DNA of 64,000 bases from Limiplasma sp964504385 (GCA_964504385.1 CAZDEF010000001.1:1-64000); one strand, 5' to 3'; positions 33,622 to 42,626 are shown, numbered from the stretch's first letter. Program-made: numbers and translations. Notes: a model not told the origin generated them from the sequence alone.

Positions 33622-34035
33622 ATGAAACGAATTCTGTTTGTCTGCACCGGCAACACCTGCCGCAGCCCCATGGCGGAATGCCTGTTCCGCGCCATGGCGG
33701 ATGAACGCTGGCAGGTAAGCTCTGCCGGGATCTGTGCGCTCAGCGGCGCACCGGCCTCCGATGGAGCGCAGCGTGCCATGCAGCGGCGCGGGCTTTCGCT
33801 GGCCTCGCACCGTTCTCAGACGGTCACGCCGGCGCTGCTTTCCCATGCAGATCTGATCGTCGGCATGAGCCACGCGCACATCCAGCAGCTGCGCATGCTC
33901 TACCCCAACTGTTCAACGCCCATGCTTGCTCTGGGCAACCCTCCCGTATCGGATCCCTACGGCGGAGATGACGCCGCCTACGAACGCGCCGCCCAAGCGA
34001 TCGAACGCCAGCTGCCGCAGTTGCTTGATTGGTAA
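33622..34035 (+). CDS. ywlE: Protein-arginine phosphatase, YwlE type
   Basis: A 137-residue low-molecular-weight phosphatase. The catalytic loop is CTGNTCRSP with nucleophile Cys8 and Arg14, and the general acid lies in VSDPYGGDDAAY. The Thr in the loop (Thr12) marks YwlE-type phosphoarginine phosphatases rather than tyrosine phosphatases, which carry Ile or Leu there. It removes phosphoarginine placed by McsB-type kinases; no mcsB is in the window. ATG 33622 has CAGGAGGG upstream. Next to the sua5 gene, as in Bacillus. Confidence 0.88.
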   Translation: MKRILFVCTGNTCRSPMAECLFRAMADERWQVSSAGICALSGAPASDGAQRAMQRRGLSLASHRSQTVTPALLSHADLIVGMSHAHIQQLRMLYPNCSTPMLALGNPPVSDPYGGDDAAYERAAQAIERQLPQLLDW

Positions 34036-34064
34036 AGAGAAAGAAAGGAAAGTGACGGAAAACG

Positions 34065-34574
34065 ATGCTGCGCCTTGCCTTTCCCACCCCTGCTGACGAA
34101 GCCGCCGTGATGGCTTACCGTGAAGAATTCCTGCAAAACGGCGACAGCATGGATGGTACCGCCCAGCTGGGCAGCTATGAATGCTACGAAGACTGGCTGC
34201 GCTGTGTGGCGGACAATCAAAACGAATCCACCGTGCTGCCGGGATGGGTGCCCGCTTTCACACTGTTGGCGTGGGACGGCAAGCTGCTGGTGGGGATGAT
34301 CAACATCCGTCACCGGCTGAATGACTACCTACTGGCTTTTGGCGGGCACATCGGTTACAGCGTGCGCAAGAGCTGCCGCCGCCGCGGATACGCTGCGCAG
34401 ATGCTCGCGCTTGGGCTGGAGGAATGCCGGAAGCTTGGCCTGAGCCGCGTGCTGGTGACCTGCGATCAGCACAACATCGCTTCCGCACGCACCATTCAAA
34501 AGAACGGCGGCATACTGGAAAACGAAGTATCCGAAGGCACAGGGATCACCCAGCGCTACTGGATCACCCTGTGA
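34065..34574 (+). CDS. GNAT-family acetyltransferase
   Basis: A 169-residue predicted acetyltransferase of the COG3981-like group. Motif A is GYSVRKSCRRRGYAAQMLAL, with the acetyl-CoA loop at RRRGYA, and the DQHNIASARTIQKNGG segment is motif B. It is the last gene of the rpmE-to-ywlE group, 29 bases after ywlE. The ribosome binding site AAAGGAAAG is rather far from the start. The substrate is unknown. Confidence 0.85.
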   Translation: MLRLAFPTPADEAAVMAYREEFLQNGDSMDGTAQLGSYECYEDWLRCVADNQNESTVLPGWVPAFTLLAWDGKLLVGMINIRHRLNDYLLAFGGHIGYSVRKSCRRRGYAAQMLALGLEECRKLGLSRVLVTCDQHNIASARTIQKNGGILENEVSEGTGITQRYWITL

Positions 34575-34591
34575 GCTTCCATGGAACACAA

Positions 34592-34625
34592 AAGGCCTGC
34601 TGCAAGTTGCGTTGCAGCAGGCCTT
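34592..34625. terminator. Bidirectional terminator between GNAT and pepF
   Basis: A perfect 14-pair stem, AAGGCCTGCTGCAA (34592-34605) with TTGCAGCAGGCCTT (34612-34625). Confidence 0.75.
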
Positions 34626-34631
34626 CTTGGT

Positions 34632-36434
34632 TTATTCACTGAGCAGTTCGCTGAACTCGGCCAGCAGCTCCGCAAAGGTATCCAGCGCGGAAATCACCGG
34701 ATCCGGCGTGGACATGTCCACGCCCGCCACCTTCAGCTCCTCAATGGGCGACATGCTGCCGCCCAGCGTCAGGAACCTGCGGTAGGCCGCCACTGCCTCT
34801 TCGCCCCCGTGCAGGATGCGATTGGCCAGCGCGACCGCCGCGCAGAAGCCGGTGGCATACTTGTAGACGTAGAACGAATTGTAGAAATGCGGAATGCGCA
34901 TCCATTCGTTTTCGATCAGCTTGTCCACCCGGCAGCCTCCGCCGTAATACTGCTTGTTCAGCGCATAGTACATATTGCTGAGCGACTCGCGGGTGAGCGG
35001 CTCGCCCGCTTCCTCCATGGCGTGCGCCTTCATTTCGAACTCTGCGAACATGGCCTGGCGGAACACCGTTGTGCGGAAGCCCTCCAGCAGCTGACCGATC
35101 AGCGCCATCTGCGCCGCCTTGTTGCCGGCGTACTTCTTGCGCAGGGCATGAATGGTGAGCACCTCGTTGCAGGTGGAGGCTACCTCCGCCACAAAGATGG
35201 TGTAATCGCTCTTGGCGTAGGGCTGCGCTGCGTTGGAATAATAGCTGTGCATGGCGTGGCCCATTTCATGCGCCAACGTGAGCAGACCGTCCAGCTCAGG
35301 GCGGAAGTTGAGCAGCACATAGGGATGCACGCCGTATCCGCCGCCGCTGGAATACGCGCCGGTGGTCTTGTTGGGCGTTTCGTATACGTCGATCCAGCGG
35401 CTGTCCTTGGCCTTGCGCACCACTTCCACATAATCCTCGCCCAGCGGTGCAACGCCTTCCAGCAGCAGATCGTAGGCTTCTTCGAAGCTCAGCTTCGCGT
35501 CAAAGCCCCGCTGCATGGGCGCATACAGATCGTACATGTGCACGGTGGGGATGCCGAACGCCTGCTTGCGCATCCCGCAATAGGCATGCAGCGTGGGCAG
35601 CGCATCGTGGATGGCGGCCAGCAGGTTATCATACACGCTTTCCGGAATGTCGTCCGGATACAGCGCCGCCTGCCGCGCAGAGGCATAGCCGTGCGTGCGG
35701 GCATTGAACACATCCGCCTTCACATTGCCCGCATAGGACGCTGCAAAGGTGGAGCCGTAAGCGGCGTACGCCTTCATCATACGCTCAAAGGCCGCCTTGC
35801 GCACATTGCGGTTCAGGCTTTCCATCATGGAACCGTAGCGCGCATGGGTCAGCTCCATCAGCTTGCCGTCCTCGCCCTTGACCTTGCCCAGCTTCATGTC
35901 CACATCGGTCAGCATGTCGTAGATGTTGCCGGGGCTTTGCAGCGCCTCCTGCGCGCCGGCCAGCAGGGTTTCCATCTCGGTGGACAGCGTATAGGGACGC
36001 ATGCGTTCCAGATCCCGGAGCATGGTATCGAAATCGGCAAAATCCGGGTCAGCCATATACTGCTGCAGCACATCGGAATCCAGCGTGAGCAGCTCGGGGC
36101 TGAGGAACGCCGCAGCGGCCATCAGCTGCGCATACAGGCTGGAGGCGCGCGACAGCACGCCCTGATAGAACGCATCGGAATTATCGGAATTCAGGCTGAT
36201 GCTGGCATAGGTATACAGGCGTGAAAAATGCTCACCGGTCTCCGCATACAGGCGCAGGGCCTTCAGCACTGCGGCACGGCCTTCATGCAGCGTTCCGGCA
36301 CACGCGGAAAGCTGCGCCATGCGCTCCTTCACCCACTCAAAATCAGCTTCCCACGCTTCCTGCGTGGCGTACAGATGGGTGGGATCCCACTTGTACTGTT
36401 CGGGCACTTCCTTGCGCAGAAGCATTTCAGACAT
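34632..36434 (-). CDS. pepF: Oligoendopeptidase F (M3B)
   Basis: Cytoplasmic zinc metallopeptidase that cuts oligopeptides of about 7 to 17 residues. The 600-residue length is standard. The zinc motif HEMGH is at residues 389-393 in LAHEMGHAMHSYYS, and the GVHPYVLLNF segment precedes it. ATG 36434 has AAGGAGG upstream; a longer open frame upstream is rejected because it crosses the promoter. It has its own promoter, back to back with that of the AEC gene. It fits the peptide-using lifestyle suggested by the C69 genes. Confidence 0.95.
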   Translation of the reverse strand: MSEMLLRKEVPEQYKWDPTHLYATQEAWEADFEWVKERMAQLSACAGTLHEGRAAVLKALRLYAETGEHFSRLYTYASISLNSDNSDAFYQGVLSRASSLYAQLMAAAAFLSPELLTLDSDVLQQYMADPDFADFDTMLRDLERMRPYTLSTEMETLLAGAQEALQSPGNIYDMLTDVDMKLGKVKGEDGKLMELTHARYGSMMESLNRNVRKAAFERMMKAYAAYGSTFAASYAGNVKADVFNARTHGYASARQAALYPDDIPESVYDNLLAAIHDALPTLHAYCGMRKQAFGIPTVHMYDLYAPMQRGFDAKLSFEEAYDLLLEGVAPLGEDYVEVVRKAKDSRWIDVYETPNKTTGAYSSGGGYGVHPYVLLNFRPELDGLLTLAHEMGHAMHSYYSNAAQPYAKSDYTIFVAEVASTCNEVLTIHALRKKYAGNKAAQMALIGQLLEGFRTTVFRQAMFAEFEMKAHAMEEAGEPLTRESLSNMYYALNKQYYGGGCRVDKLIENEWMRIPHFYNSFYVYKYATGFCAAVALANRILHGGEEAVAAYRRFLTLGGSMSPIEELKVAGVDMSTPDPVISALDTFAELLAEFSELLSE

Positions 36435-36473
36435 GACGGTAATCCTCCTTTTGAATTGAAAACCACTGCCGCT

Positions 36474-36540
36474 ATTGTAGCGCAAAAGCGTCAAAAGAAC
36501 AAGCAAACGCGTTGACTTCGTTCGCCGAAGCAAGTATACT
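36474..36540. promoter_or_regulatory. Divergent promoters of pepF and the AEC transporter
   Basis: Plus strand: TTGACT (36512-36517), 17-base spacer, TATACT (36535-36540). Minus strand: TTGTTC (36497-36502), 17-base spacer, TACAAT (36474-36479). The two -35 boxes are 9 bases apart, so the polymerases would compete. Confidence 0.75.
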
Positions 36541-36576
36541 CGTTTTCGCATATTGAATACAAAAGGAGATACCACC

Positions 36577-37497
36577 ATGGAAATGGCATGGAACATTCTG
36601 AAGCAAACGCTTGTGATGGGATTGTATATGGCCGGCGGTTTCGCGCTGTACAAGGGAGGCAAGATCACGCAGGAGGGCAGCCGCACCATTGCCAATCTGC
36701 TGCTGTGGCTGGTCATCCCCATGGTGCTGGTGCGCTCGTTCTGTGTGGAGTTCACAGCTGAAAAGCTGTCGATGCTGGCGCAGAGCTTTCTGCTGAGCGC
36801 CTTGGCACTGGTGCTGTCCGTGGGCGCGGCCACGCTGATCTACCGCAAGCATCCGGTGGATTGTTTCGCCGTGGCGTTTTCCAACTGCGGCTTCATCGGC
36901 ATTCCCTTGGTCACGGCTGCGCTGGGCGAAGGCGCGGTGTTTTTCCTGTGCGGCATGCTGGTGTGTTCCAACGTGCTGCAGTGGACGTGGGGCACCGCCG
37001 TGGTCGGCCGTCGGAAGATGGATCTTGCGCCCAAGGCGCTGCTGCTTTCGCCCTTCGTGCTTGCCACACTGGTGGGCATTTTTCTGTTTGTCACCGGGCT
37101 GGGGGCCAGGCTGCCCTCCGTCGTGCAGGACGCCATGGCCGGTATTGCCGGGCTCAACGGCCCCATCGCCATGATCGTGCTGGGCGTGTATCTGGCCCAG
37201 ACCCAGCTGCGCACACTGTTCACCACGCCGCGGCTGTATGTGCTGAGCGTGGTGCGCATGTGGCTGGTGCCGCTGGCCACGCTGCTGCTGTTCTGGCTGC
37301 TGCCTTTTGACCGCACCATCAGCATGGCCGTGCTCATTTCCGCCGCCGCGCCCGTTGGCGCCAACACCGCTGTTTATGCCCAGATGTATGACGGCGACTA
37401 TCCCTATGCCTGTCAGTCCGTGGCGCTCAGCACGGTCCTGTCCATCACGATGATGCCGCTGTTCATGATGCTGGCCTCATCGCTGCTGGGCGTTTAA
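36577..37497 (+). CDS. AEC-family transporter (auxin efflux carrier type)
   Basis: A 306-residue membrane protein with about ten helices. The FSNCGFIGIPLVTAALGEGAV segment and the AAPVGANTAVYAQ segment are the two halves of the family's characteristic crossover. Bacterial members move small organic acids or amino acids such as malate, malonate or tyramine precursors. ATG 36577 follows AAAAGGAGAT. Its stop overlaps the stop of the convergent MATE gene, leaving no room for a separate terminator. Confidence 0.88.
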   Translation: MEMAWNILKQTLVMGLYMAGGFALYKGGKITQEGSRTIANLLLWLVIPMVLVRSFCVEFTAEKLSMLAQSFLLSALALVLSVGAATLIYRKHPVDCFAVAFSNCGFIGIPLVTAALGEGAVFFLCGMLVCSNVLQWTWGTAVVGRRKMDLAPKALLLSPFVLATLVGIFLFVTGLGARLPSVVQDAMAGIAGLNGPIAMIVLGVYLAQTQLRTLFTTPRLYVLSVVRMWLVPLATLLLFWLLPFDRTISMAVLISAAAPVGANTAVYAQMYDGDYPYACQSVALSTVLSITMMPLFMMLASSLLGV

Positions 37498-38840
37498 GCC
37501 TTTCTGTCCAGCGTCCTGTCCTGCCAGTGTGCGGAGCAGTAGAAAAGCACGGAAAGCACCGTTGCCACGCTCCAGCCGATCGGCCATGAGACCCATATGC
37601 CCGTGGACTGCAGCGCCGTGCGGGCCAGCACGATCACCAGCACCACGCGCAGCAGCAGGTCGGTAAACGTTGCCGCCATAAACTGCTTCATCATGCCCGC
37701 GCCCCGCAGCACGCCGTCCGCCACCAGCTTTGTGGCCACAACGAAATAGAAGGGCGCAACGATCTTCAGGAAGATGATGCCCACATCCATGGCTTCGCCC
37801 GCGGGGCTTTCCAGAAAGATGTACACCAGCCATCTTCCGGCGAACTCATACAGCAGCGCAATGGGAACGCACAGCGCAAACACCAGCTTCAGCCCGGCGC
37901 GGAATCCGGCTCTGATGCGGTCGTACTTGCCAGCGCCCAGATTCTGCGCCGTGAAATTGGAGATGCCGTTTCCCAGCGTCGTCAGCGATGTGATCACCAT
38001 GTTGTTGAGCTTGATCGCGGCGGAGTAACCCGCCATCACCGCCGGGCCGAAGCCGTTGATGACGCTCTGAATGACGATATTGCCAATGGAAATGAAGCTC
38101 TGCTGCAGGATGCTGGGCACAGCCACCACTGCAAAACGGCCAAGGTATTGCAGCGAAAACAGCGGCGTTCTGCCTTCAGTCCTGATCTTTTGGAAGCGGC
38201 GGAACACAAACGCCAGCGCAAGCACGCAGCTGACGCCCTGACACAGGAAGGTGGCCCACGCCACGCCCGCAACGCCCATGCGGAAAGCCGTCACGAACAG
38301 AATATCCACGCCGATGTTTGTCAGCGACGAGCACGCCAAGAATACGAACGGCGTTTTGGAATCGCCCAGCGCTGAAAAGATGCCGGTCGTCACGTTGTAA
38401 AGAAAGACGAAGGGCAGGCCGATAATGTAGATATCCAGATAGAGTTTGGAATCTGCAAAGACCTCCGCCGGGGTCTTGATCAGCCGGAGCAGCTCATCGC
38501 AAAAGCCGATGCCCACCGTCATCAGCGTCAGGCACAGCACGCTGCTGGCGATCAGCGCGGTGTATACCGCCGTCTTCAGGTCGCGGTACTGCTTGGCCCC
38601 GAACAGCTGCGCAGCCAGCACCGAGCAGCCGATATTGCACCCAAACGCAAAAGCGATGAAGATCAGCGTGATCTCATAGCTGTTGCCCACTGCGGCCAGC
38701 GCATTATCGCTGATGAATTTGCCCGCCACAAAGCTATCGGCAATATTATACAGCTGCTGAAAAATGATGCTCCCGAACAGAGGCAGGCAGAACTGCCACA
38801 GCACGGTCCCCGGTTTTCCCACCGTCAGGTCTTTGTTCAT
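37494..38840 (-). CDS. MATE-family efflux transporter (3)
   Basis: A 448-residue, 12-helix exporter. The helix 1 region LFGSIIFQQLYNIADSFVAGKFIS and the second-half match VPSILQQSFISIGNIVIQSVI show the MATE repeat. ATG 38840 follows CAAGGAGAAGG. It is transcribed away from a LysR gene, which probably controls it. A strong hairpin lies in its leader 25 bases upstream of the start. Confidence 0.92.
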   Translation of the reverse strand: MNKDLTVGKPGTVLWQFCLPLFGSIIFQQLYNIADSFVAGKFISDNALAAVGNSYEITLIFIAFAFGCNIGCSVLAAQLFGAKQYRDLKTAVYTALIASSVLCLTLMTVGIGFCDELLRLIKTPAEVFADSKLYLDIYIIGLPFVFLYNVTTGIFSALGDSKTPFVFLACSSLTNIGVDILFVTAFRMGVAGVAWATFLCQGVSCVLALAFVFRRFQKIRTEGRTPLFSLQYLGRFAVVAVPSILQQSFISIGNIVIQSVINGFGPAVMAGYSAAIKLNNMVITSLTTLGNGISNFTAQNLGAGKYDRIRAGFRAGLKLVFALCVPIALLYEFAGRWLVYIFLESPAGEAMDVGIIFLKIVAPFYFVVATKLVADGVLRGAGMMKQFMAATFTDLLLRVVLVIVLARTALQSTGIWVSWPIGWSVATVLSVLFYCSAHWQDRTLDRKA

Positions 38841-38864
38841 GGTTCCTTCTCCTTGCTCACAGCA

Positions 38865-38905
38865 GGAAAGCCGGCGCTGCTGCCCGGCTTTCCCGCTGTT
38901 TTTTT
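38865..38905 (+). terminator. Plus-strand terminator within the MATE (3) leader
   Basis: GGAAAGCCGG (38865-38874) pairs with CCGGCTTTCC (38884-38893), then seven Ts at 38899-38905. On plus it is a complete intrinsic terminator; on minus it forms the same hairpin in the leader of the MATE mRNA. It may stop antisense transcripts from running into lysR. Confidence 0.7.
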
Positions 38906-38944
38906 CATAAAGGTCGGCTTTTGCCGGAAAAGAGGCCAGCTTGC

Positions 38945-38993
38945 TGGACTTTCCCAAACGGATACAGTATAATGCGAACGCTGCCATATGCAA
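38945..38993. promoter_or_regulatory. Overlapping divergent promoters of MATE (3) and lysR
   Basis: Plus: TGGACT (38945-38950), 17-base spacer, TATAAT (38968-38973). Minus: TTGCAT (38988-38993), 16-base spacer, TATACT (38966-38971). The two -10 boxes share the same bases. The palindrome GATATATC lies nearby at 39014-39021. Confidence 0.65.
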
Positions 38994-39053
38994 AATGTTC
39001 AATTCATATGGCTGATATATCAAATATATATTCCAGAAGCAGGAGACGCGGAC

Positions 39054-39932
39054 GTGTACATCAGTTATGACTATTACCGTATTTTCTACTATGTGGCCAA
39101 GTACGGCAACATCACGCAGGCAGCCCGAGCGCTGCTGAACAGTCAGCCGAACCTGACGCGCGCCATCAAGGCGCTGGAGGGCGAGCTGTCCTGTCCCCTG
39201 TTCATCCGCAACAACCGCGGCATGAAGCTCACGCCGGAGGGGGAGCGGCTGTTTGCGCATGTGCGCGTCGCCTTTGAAAGCATCGAGGCGGGCGAGGCGG
39301 AGATCATCGAAAGCCGTGCGCTGGAGCGCGGCTCCGTCTTTGTGGCCACCAGCGAGCTGGCGCTGCACTGCGTGCTCCTGCCCGTGCTGAAGGAATACCG
39401 CTCGCTGTATCCAGGCATCCGCCTCAAGATCAGCAATCACTCCACGCCTCAGGCCATCGACGCGCTCAAGAACGGCCTTGCGGATATTGCCGTGGTGACC
39501 ACCCCCACGCTGCCCTGCGCCATGACGGAGGAGCACACCATCAAGACCTTCCGCGAGGTGGCCGTGTGCAGCCGGGCCTTTGACGGGCTGCTGGATCATC
39601 CCGTCAGCTTTGCGGAGCTTTTGCGCTACCCGACCATTTCGCTGGGCCCGAACACCAAATCCTACGAACTGTATTCCGACTTTTTCTCCCGCGAAGGGCT
39701 GCGCTACCATCCGGAAACAGAAGCCGCCACGGCCGATCAGATCCTGCCGATGGTCAAGGCAGATCTGGGCATCGGTTTCGTGCCGGAAGCCTTCCTGACA
39801 GGCATGGACGGCGTGGCCGTCATCCAGACTGAAAAGCTGCTCCCGCAGCGCGAGATCCGCATGGTGAAGCGCAAGGAGCAATCGCTCAGCATCGCCGCCA
39901 AGGAAATGGAACGCCTGCTGCTTGCCTTGTAG
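39054..39932 (+). CDS. LysR-family transcription regulator
   Basis: A 292-residue LysR-type regulator. The helix-turn-helix is near the N-terminus (YGNITQAARALLNSQPNLTRAIKALE), followed by the linker and an effector domain starting near residue 90 (GSVFVATSELALH). GTG 39054 has CAGGAGACG upstream; a longer open frame lacks a site. Divergent from the MATE gene with overlapping promoters, which points to direct control of that pump. Confidence 0.9.
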   Translation: MYISYDYYRIFYYVAKYGNITQAARALLNSQPNLTRAIKALEGELSCPLFIRNNRGMKLTPEGERLFAHVRVAFESIEAGEAEIIESRALERGSVFVATSELALHCVLLPVLKEYRSLYPGIRLKISNHSTPQAIDALKNGLADIAVVTTPTLPCAMTEEHTIKTFREVAVCSRAFDGLLDHPVSFAELLRYPTISLGPNTKSYELYSDFFSREGLRYHPETEAATADQILPMVKADLGIGFVPEAFLTGMDGVAVIQTEKLLPQREIRMVKRKEQSLSIAAKEMERLLLAL

Positions 39933-40005
39933 CGTTTTCTGCTGTCGCCGTTCGTGCCGTTTAGGAAAGAAAAGCCTTGGGGAAATCTGGTTTTTGACAA
40001 TCTGA

Positions 40006-40038
40006 AACCTGCTGCAAAAAGCGCAGCAGGTTTTGTTT
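40006..40038. terminator. Terminator between lysR and tetR
   Basis: AACCTGCTGC (40006-40015) pairs with GCAGCAGGTT (40023-40032), with TTTTGTTTT on plus. It serves the convergent pair. Confidence 0.8.
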
Positions 40039-40050
40039 TGGTGGCTCGAT

Positions 40051-40560
40051 CTATTGCAGATTGCGTGCCACATCCATCATCAATTGTGCGATAAACGCAG
40101 CCGGTTCCGGCGTTTTTTTCATTAACCAGCTGTAGATCATCGCCACCAGCACGGTTTGCAGATAGGGCGCTTTTTCCTTTGAAACGTGATCCACCAATGT
40201 AACACGCACAAAATCGGCATAATCCGGCAGTGGGCAGCCAAGCACCACCAGCCGGAAAACCGCCGTTACGATCACACGGTTTTCTTGCGCGAAGCACAGC
40301 AGTTTCGTCAGTGCTTCTAAATCGCTGAAAACCGGCTGATACACACAGTCCAGATACTGCTGTGTCAGGTCGCACCACACTTGATTGAGCAGTGCATACT
40401 GATCGGCATAGTAGCGGTAGAAGGTAGAACGATTCACTGTGGCGCGCTGGCACAGCTGCTTGATGACAATGCGCTCAATCGGGGTGGTTTGAAGCATCTC
40501 TGTTAGCGCCGCCGCCATTCTGGCGCAGGCTTCGCCGGACTGTTTAGAAGTTTCCGTCAT
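40051..40560 (-). CDS. TetR-family transcription regulator
   Basis: A 169-residue TetR-type repressor. The DNA-binding domain covers about residues 10-55, with the recognition region IERIVIKQLCQRATVNRSTFYRYYA (shortened pattern: RATVNRSTFYRYY). The C-terminal ligand domain is helical. It is transcribed divergently from the secreted flavoprotein gene, which it probably represses until a substrate binds. Confidence 0.9.
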   Translation of the reverse strand: MTETSKQSGEACARMAAALTEMLQTTPIERIVIKQLCQRATVNRSTFYRYYADQYALLNQVWCDLTQQYLDCVYQPVFSDLEALTKLLCFAQENRVIVTAVFRLVVLGCPLPDYADFVRVTLVDHVSKEKAPYLQTVLVAMIYSWLMKKTPEPAAFIAQLMMDVARNLQ

Positions 40561-40596
40561 GTCTCTCTCCGTGCAACAAATCGAAGAATCTGTTGG

Positions 40597-40664
40597 TTGA
40601 CGCTCATTTCGCGTAAAGTATAAGATAAAAACGTAATAAAGTCAACGGCCGATATGCGCCGTTG
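40597..40664 (+). promoter_or_regulatory. Promoter and hairpin upstream of the flavoprotein gene
   Basis: TTGACG (40597-40602), 16-base spacer, TATAAG (40619-40624). The inverted repeat CAACGGC (40643-40649) and GCCGTTG (40658-40664) lies at the expected start of transcription and could be the TetR operator or a leader hairpin. Confidence 0.6.
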
Positions 40665-40691
40665 AGGAGAAAAGAAAGAGAGGTCTTGGTT

Positions 40692-42500
40692 ATGAACAAG
40701 AACATGTGCAAGCTCGTTGCGCTCATGCTCTGCCTGTGCATGGTGCTGTCCCTGACGGCTGCCGCTGCACAAACGGCGGATGGCGTCTATGAGGGAGCTG
40801 GCCAGGGACTGAACGGAGAGATCAAGGTGTCCGTTACCGTTACCGGCCGCGTCATCACGGCTGTGGAAGTGCTGTCGCACTCCGAAACCCCCGGCATCTC
40901 CGATCCTGCCATTGAGCAGATCCCCCAGGCCATCGTGGCGGCTAACTCTGCCGATGTAGACGCCGTGGCCAGCGCCACCTTTACATCCGAAGGCATCAAG
41001 TCTGCTGTCAAGGCTGCGCTTGCCGGTGAAAGCGCCGAGAAGACCACCGGTGATTTCGAGCTTGTCAATCAACCCGACGTGATCGTGGTGGGCGCCGGTA
41101 TGTCCGGTATGATCGCCTCCATCCGCGCTGCGCAGCTGGGCGCTCATGTGCTGCTGTTGGAGCAGAGCGGCCTGATGGGCGGCAGCGCCAATTCCGCCGG
41201 TGGTTCCATCAGCGGTGCCGGTTATGAAGTGCAAAAGAAAGCCGGCATCGAAGACAGCGCCGATCTGTTCTACGGCGACTTTATGCGTTTGGGCGGCGAA
41301 GAAAACATCAACGTAGAAATCGCCCGCACTCATGCTGAAAAATCCGGCGCGGCCATCGACTGGTTGTACAATGACGTGGGCGTAAGCTTCGGCGACGAAA
41401 CCGTGGATACCGGCGTATATGAGCCCATGTACCCCAACCGCGTCACCTATGCCGATGGTCTGGTCAACCCTCCGGGCGGCGTAGGCTTCGTGCGTCCGCT
41501 TGCTGCGAAGATCGACGAATATGTGCAGGCCGGTCTCATCCAGCTAGAACTGAACACGCTGGTGACCGACATCATCCTTGAAAAAAACGTAATCACCGGC
41601 GTGATGATCGGCGTGCGCGAGATCAAAGCGCCCTCCACCATCATTGCCACCGGCGGCTATGGCCACAGTGAAGAATGGCTGAAGAAGTACAACTACACCA
41701 ACATCACCTCCAACGACCCCGTCACCGCCATCGGCTCTGGCTACAACTTTGCTTCCAAGGCTGGCGCTGCGTTTGACAACATGGATTACATGGCCTGCTA
41801 CGGCGGCGCTGTGCCGGTAGACGATTTCGAGCACACCACTTCCTTCGGCATCACTGTGCACCGTGCGTTCGTTTATCCCGGACTGGTGTTTACGGATGAG
41901 GACGGCAACCGCCTGACCGACGAAATGGCTTACAGTGCCCTGAACTATGACCAGACTTGGACAAACGCCAAGAATAATATCGTCTATATGTTCATGGCTG
42001 AATCCATGATCGACGAAAATCAGGTCATCATGTCCGGCCCGCTCGGCTTCGAGTTTGAAGGAAACGGCTGGCCGAAGTTCTATGAGCTGGTAGAAGAAGG
42101 CGAATACATCATCAAGGCCGACACCATCGAAGAACTGGCTGAAAAGCTGGGCATGAAGGATCTAGCAGCAACGTTTGAAACCTACAACGCTGACTGTGCC
42201 GCAGGGGTGGATTCCGCCTTCGGCCGCACCGCCAGCCTGATTCCCTTCACCGAGGGCCCGTTCTATGCCGTGCGCACGCTGCCCTACTGCCTGATGACCT
42301 CCGGCGGCCCGCGCATCAACGCCAACGCGCAGATGCTGCGCGAGGATGGCAGCATCATCGAGGGCGCTTACCTGTGCGGTGAGATCATCGGTTCTGCTAA
42401 TATCGGCGGCCATGCCACCATCGGCGGCATCGGCCACGGCATGAATGCCACTTGGGGCCTCATTGCCGCGGAAAACGCCGTTGCAAACGCCAACAAGTAA
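40692..42500 (+). CDS. Exported FMN/FAD reductase of the fumarate reductase/urocanate reductase type
   Basis: A 602-residue exported flavoprotein. The signal peptide runs to about residue 26 (LTAAAAQ). Residues about 28-112 form an FMN-binding domain with the flavinylation motif ASATFTS (acceptor probably Thr96), which ApbE would modify. From residue 128 the FAD-binding domain begins (DVIVVGAGMSGMIASIRAA), with GGSANSAGGSIS and the C-terminal AYLCGEIIGSANIGG. Related gut enzymes reduce fumarate, urocanate or cinnamate-like acids as external electron acceptors. It has a divergent TetR gene and no cytochrome partner nearby. The substrate is unknown. Confidence 0.88.
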   Translation: MNKNMCKLVALMLCLCMVLSLTAAAAQTADGVYEGAGQGLNGEIKVSVTVTGRVITAVEVLSHSETPGISDPAIEQIPQAIVAANSADVDAVASATFTSEGIKSAVKAALAGESAEKTTGDFELVNQPDVIVVGAGMSGMIASIRAAQLGAHVLLLEQSGLMGGSANSAGGSISGAGYEVQKKAGIEDSADLFYGDFMRLGGEENINVEIARTHAEKSGAAIDWLYNDVGVSFGDETVDTGVYEPMYPNRVTYADGLVNPPGGVGFVRPLAAKIDEYVQAGLIQLELNTLVTDIILEKNVITGVMIGVREIKAPSTIIATGGYGHSEEWLKKYNYTNITSNDPVTAIGSGYNFASKAGAAFDNMDYMACYGGAVPVDDFEHTTSFGITVHRAFVYPGLVFTDEDGNRLTDEMAYSALNYDQTWTNAKNNIVYMFMAESMIDENQVIMSGPLGFEFEGNGWPKFYELVEEGEYIIKADTIEELAEKLGMKDLAATFETYNADCAAGVDSAFGRTASLIPFTEGPFYAVRTLPYCLMTSGGPRINANAQMLREDGSIIEGAYLCGEIIGSANIGGHATIGGIGHGMNATWGLIAAENAVANANK

Positions 42501-42511
42501 ACCTCAAAAGC

Positions 42512-42553
42512 AAGAAAGCCTGCTGCAGCCATATCGCTGCAACAGGCTTTCTT
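42512..42553 (+). terminator. Terminator after the flavoprotein gene
   Basis: An 18-base stem with one mismatch (42512-42529 with 42536-42553) ends in TTTCTTTC. Confidence 0.7.
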
Positions 42554-42605
42554 TCATAAAAAAAGCACTTGCGCTCATCCAGACGCACAGGAAACAACAA
42601 AAAAA

Positions 42606-42626
42606 TCCGAAGCGGATGGCTTCGGA
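42606..42626 (-). terminator. Terminator of the tRNA-Lys pair
   Basis: TCCGAAGC (42606-42613) pairs with GCTTCGGA (42619-42626), followed by seven Ts on the minus strand. Confidence 0.85.

Noticed and set aside
34632..36833. pepF extended to 733 residues
   Set aside because: The added part overlaps the AEC gene and both promoters; ATG 36434 gives the standard 600 residues.
37494..40073. MATE (3) extended upstream to an 859-residue protein
   Set aside because: The extension is antisense to lysR and crosses the divergent promoters; ATG 38840 has a good ribosome binding site and gives the normal family length.
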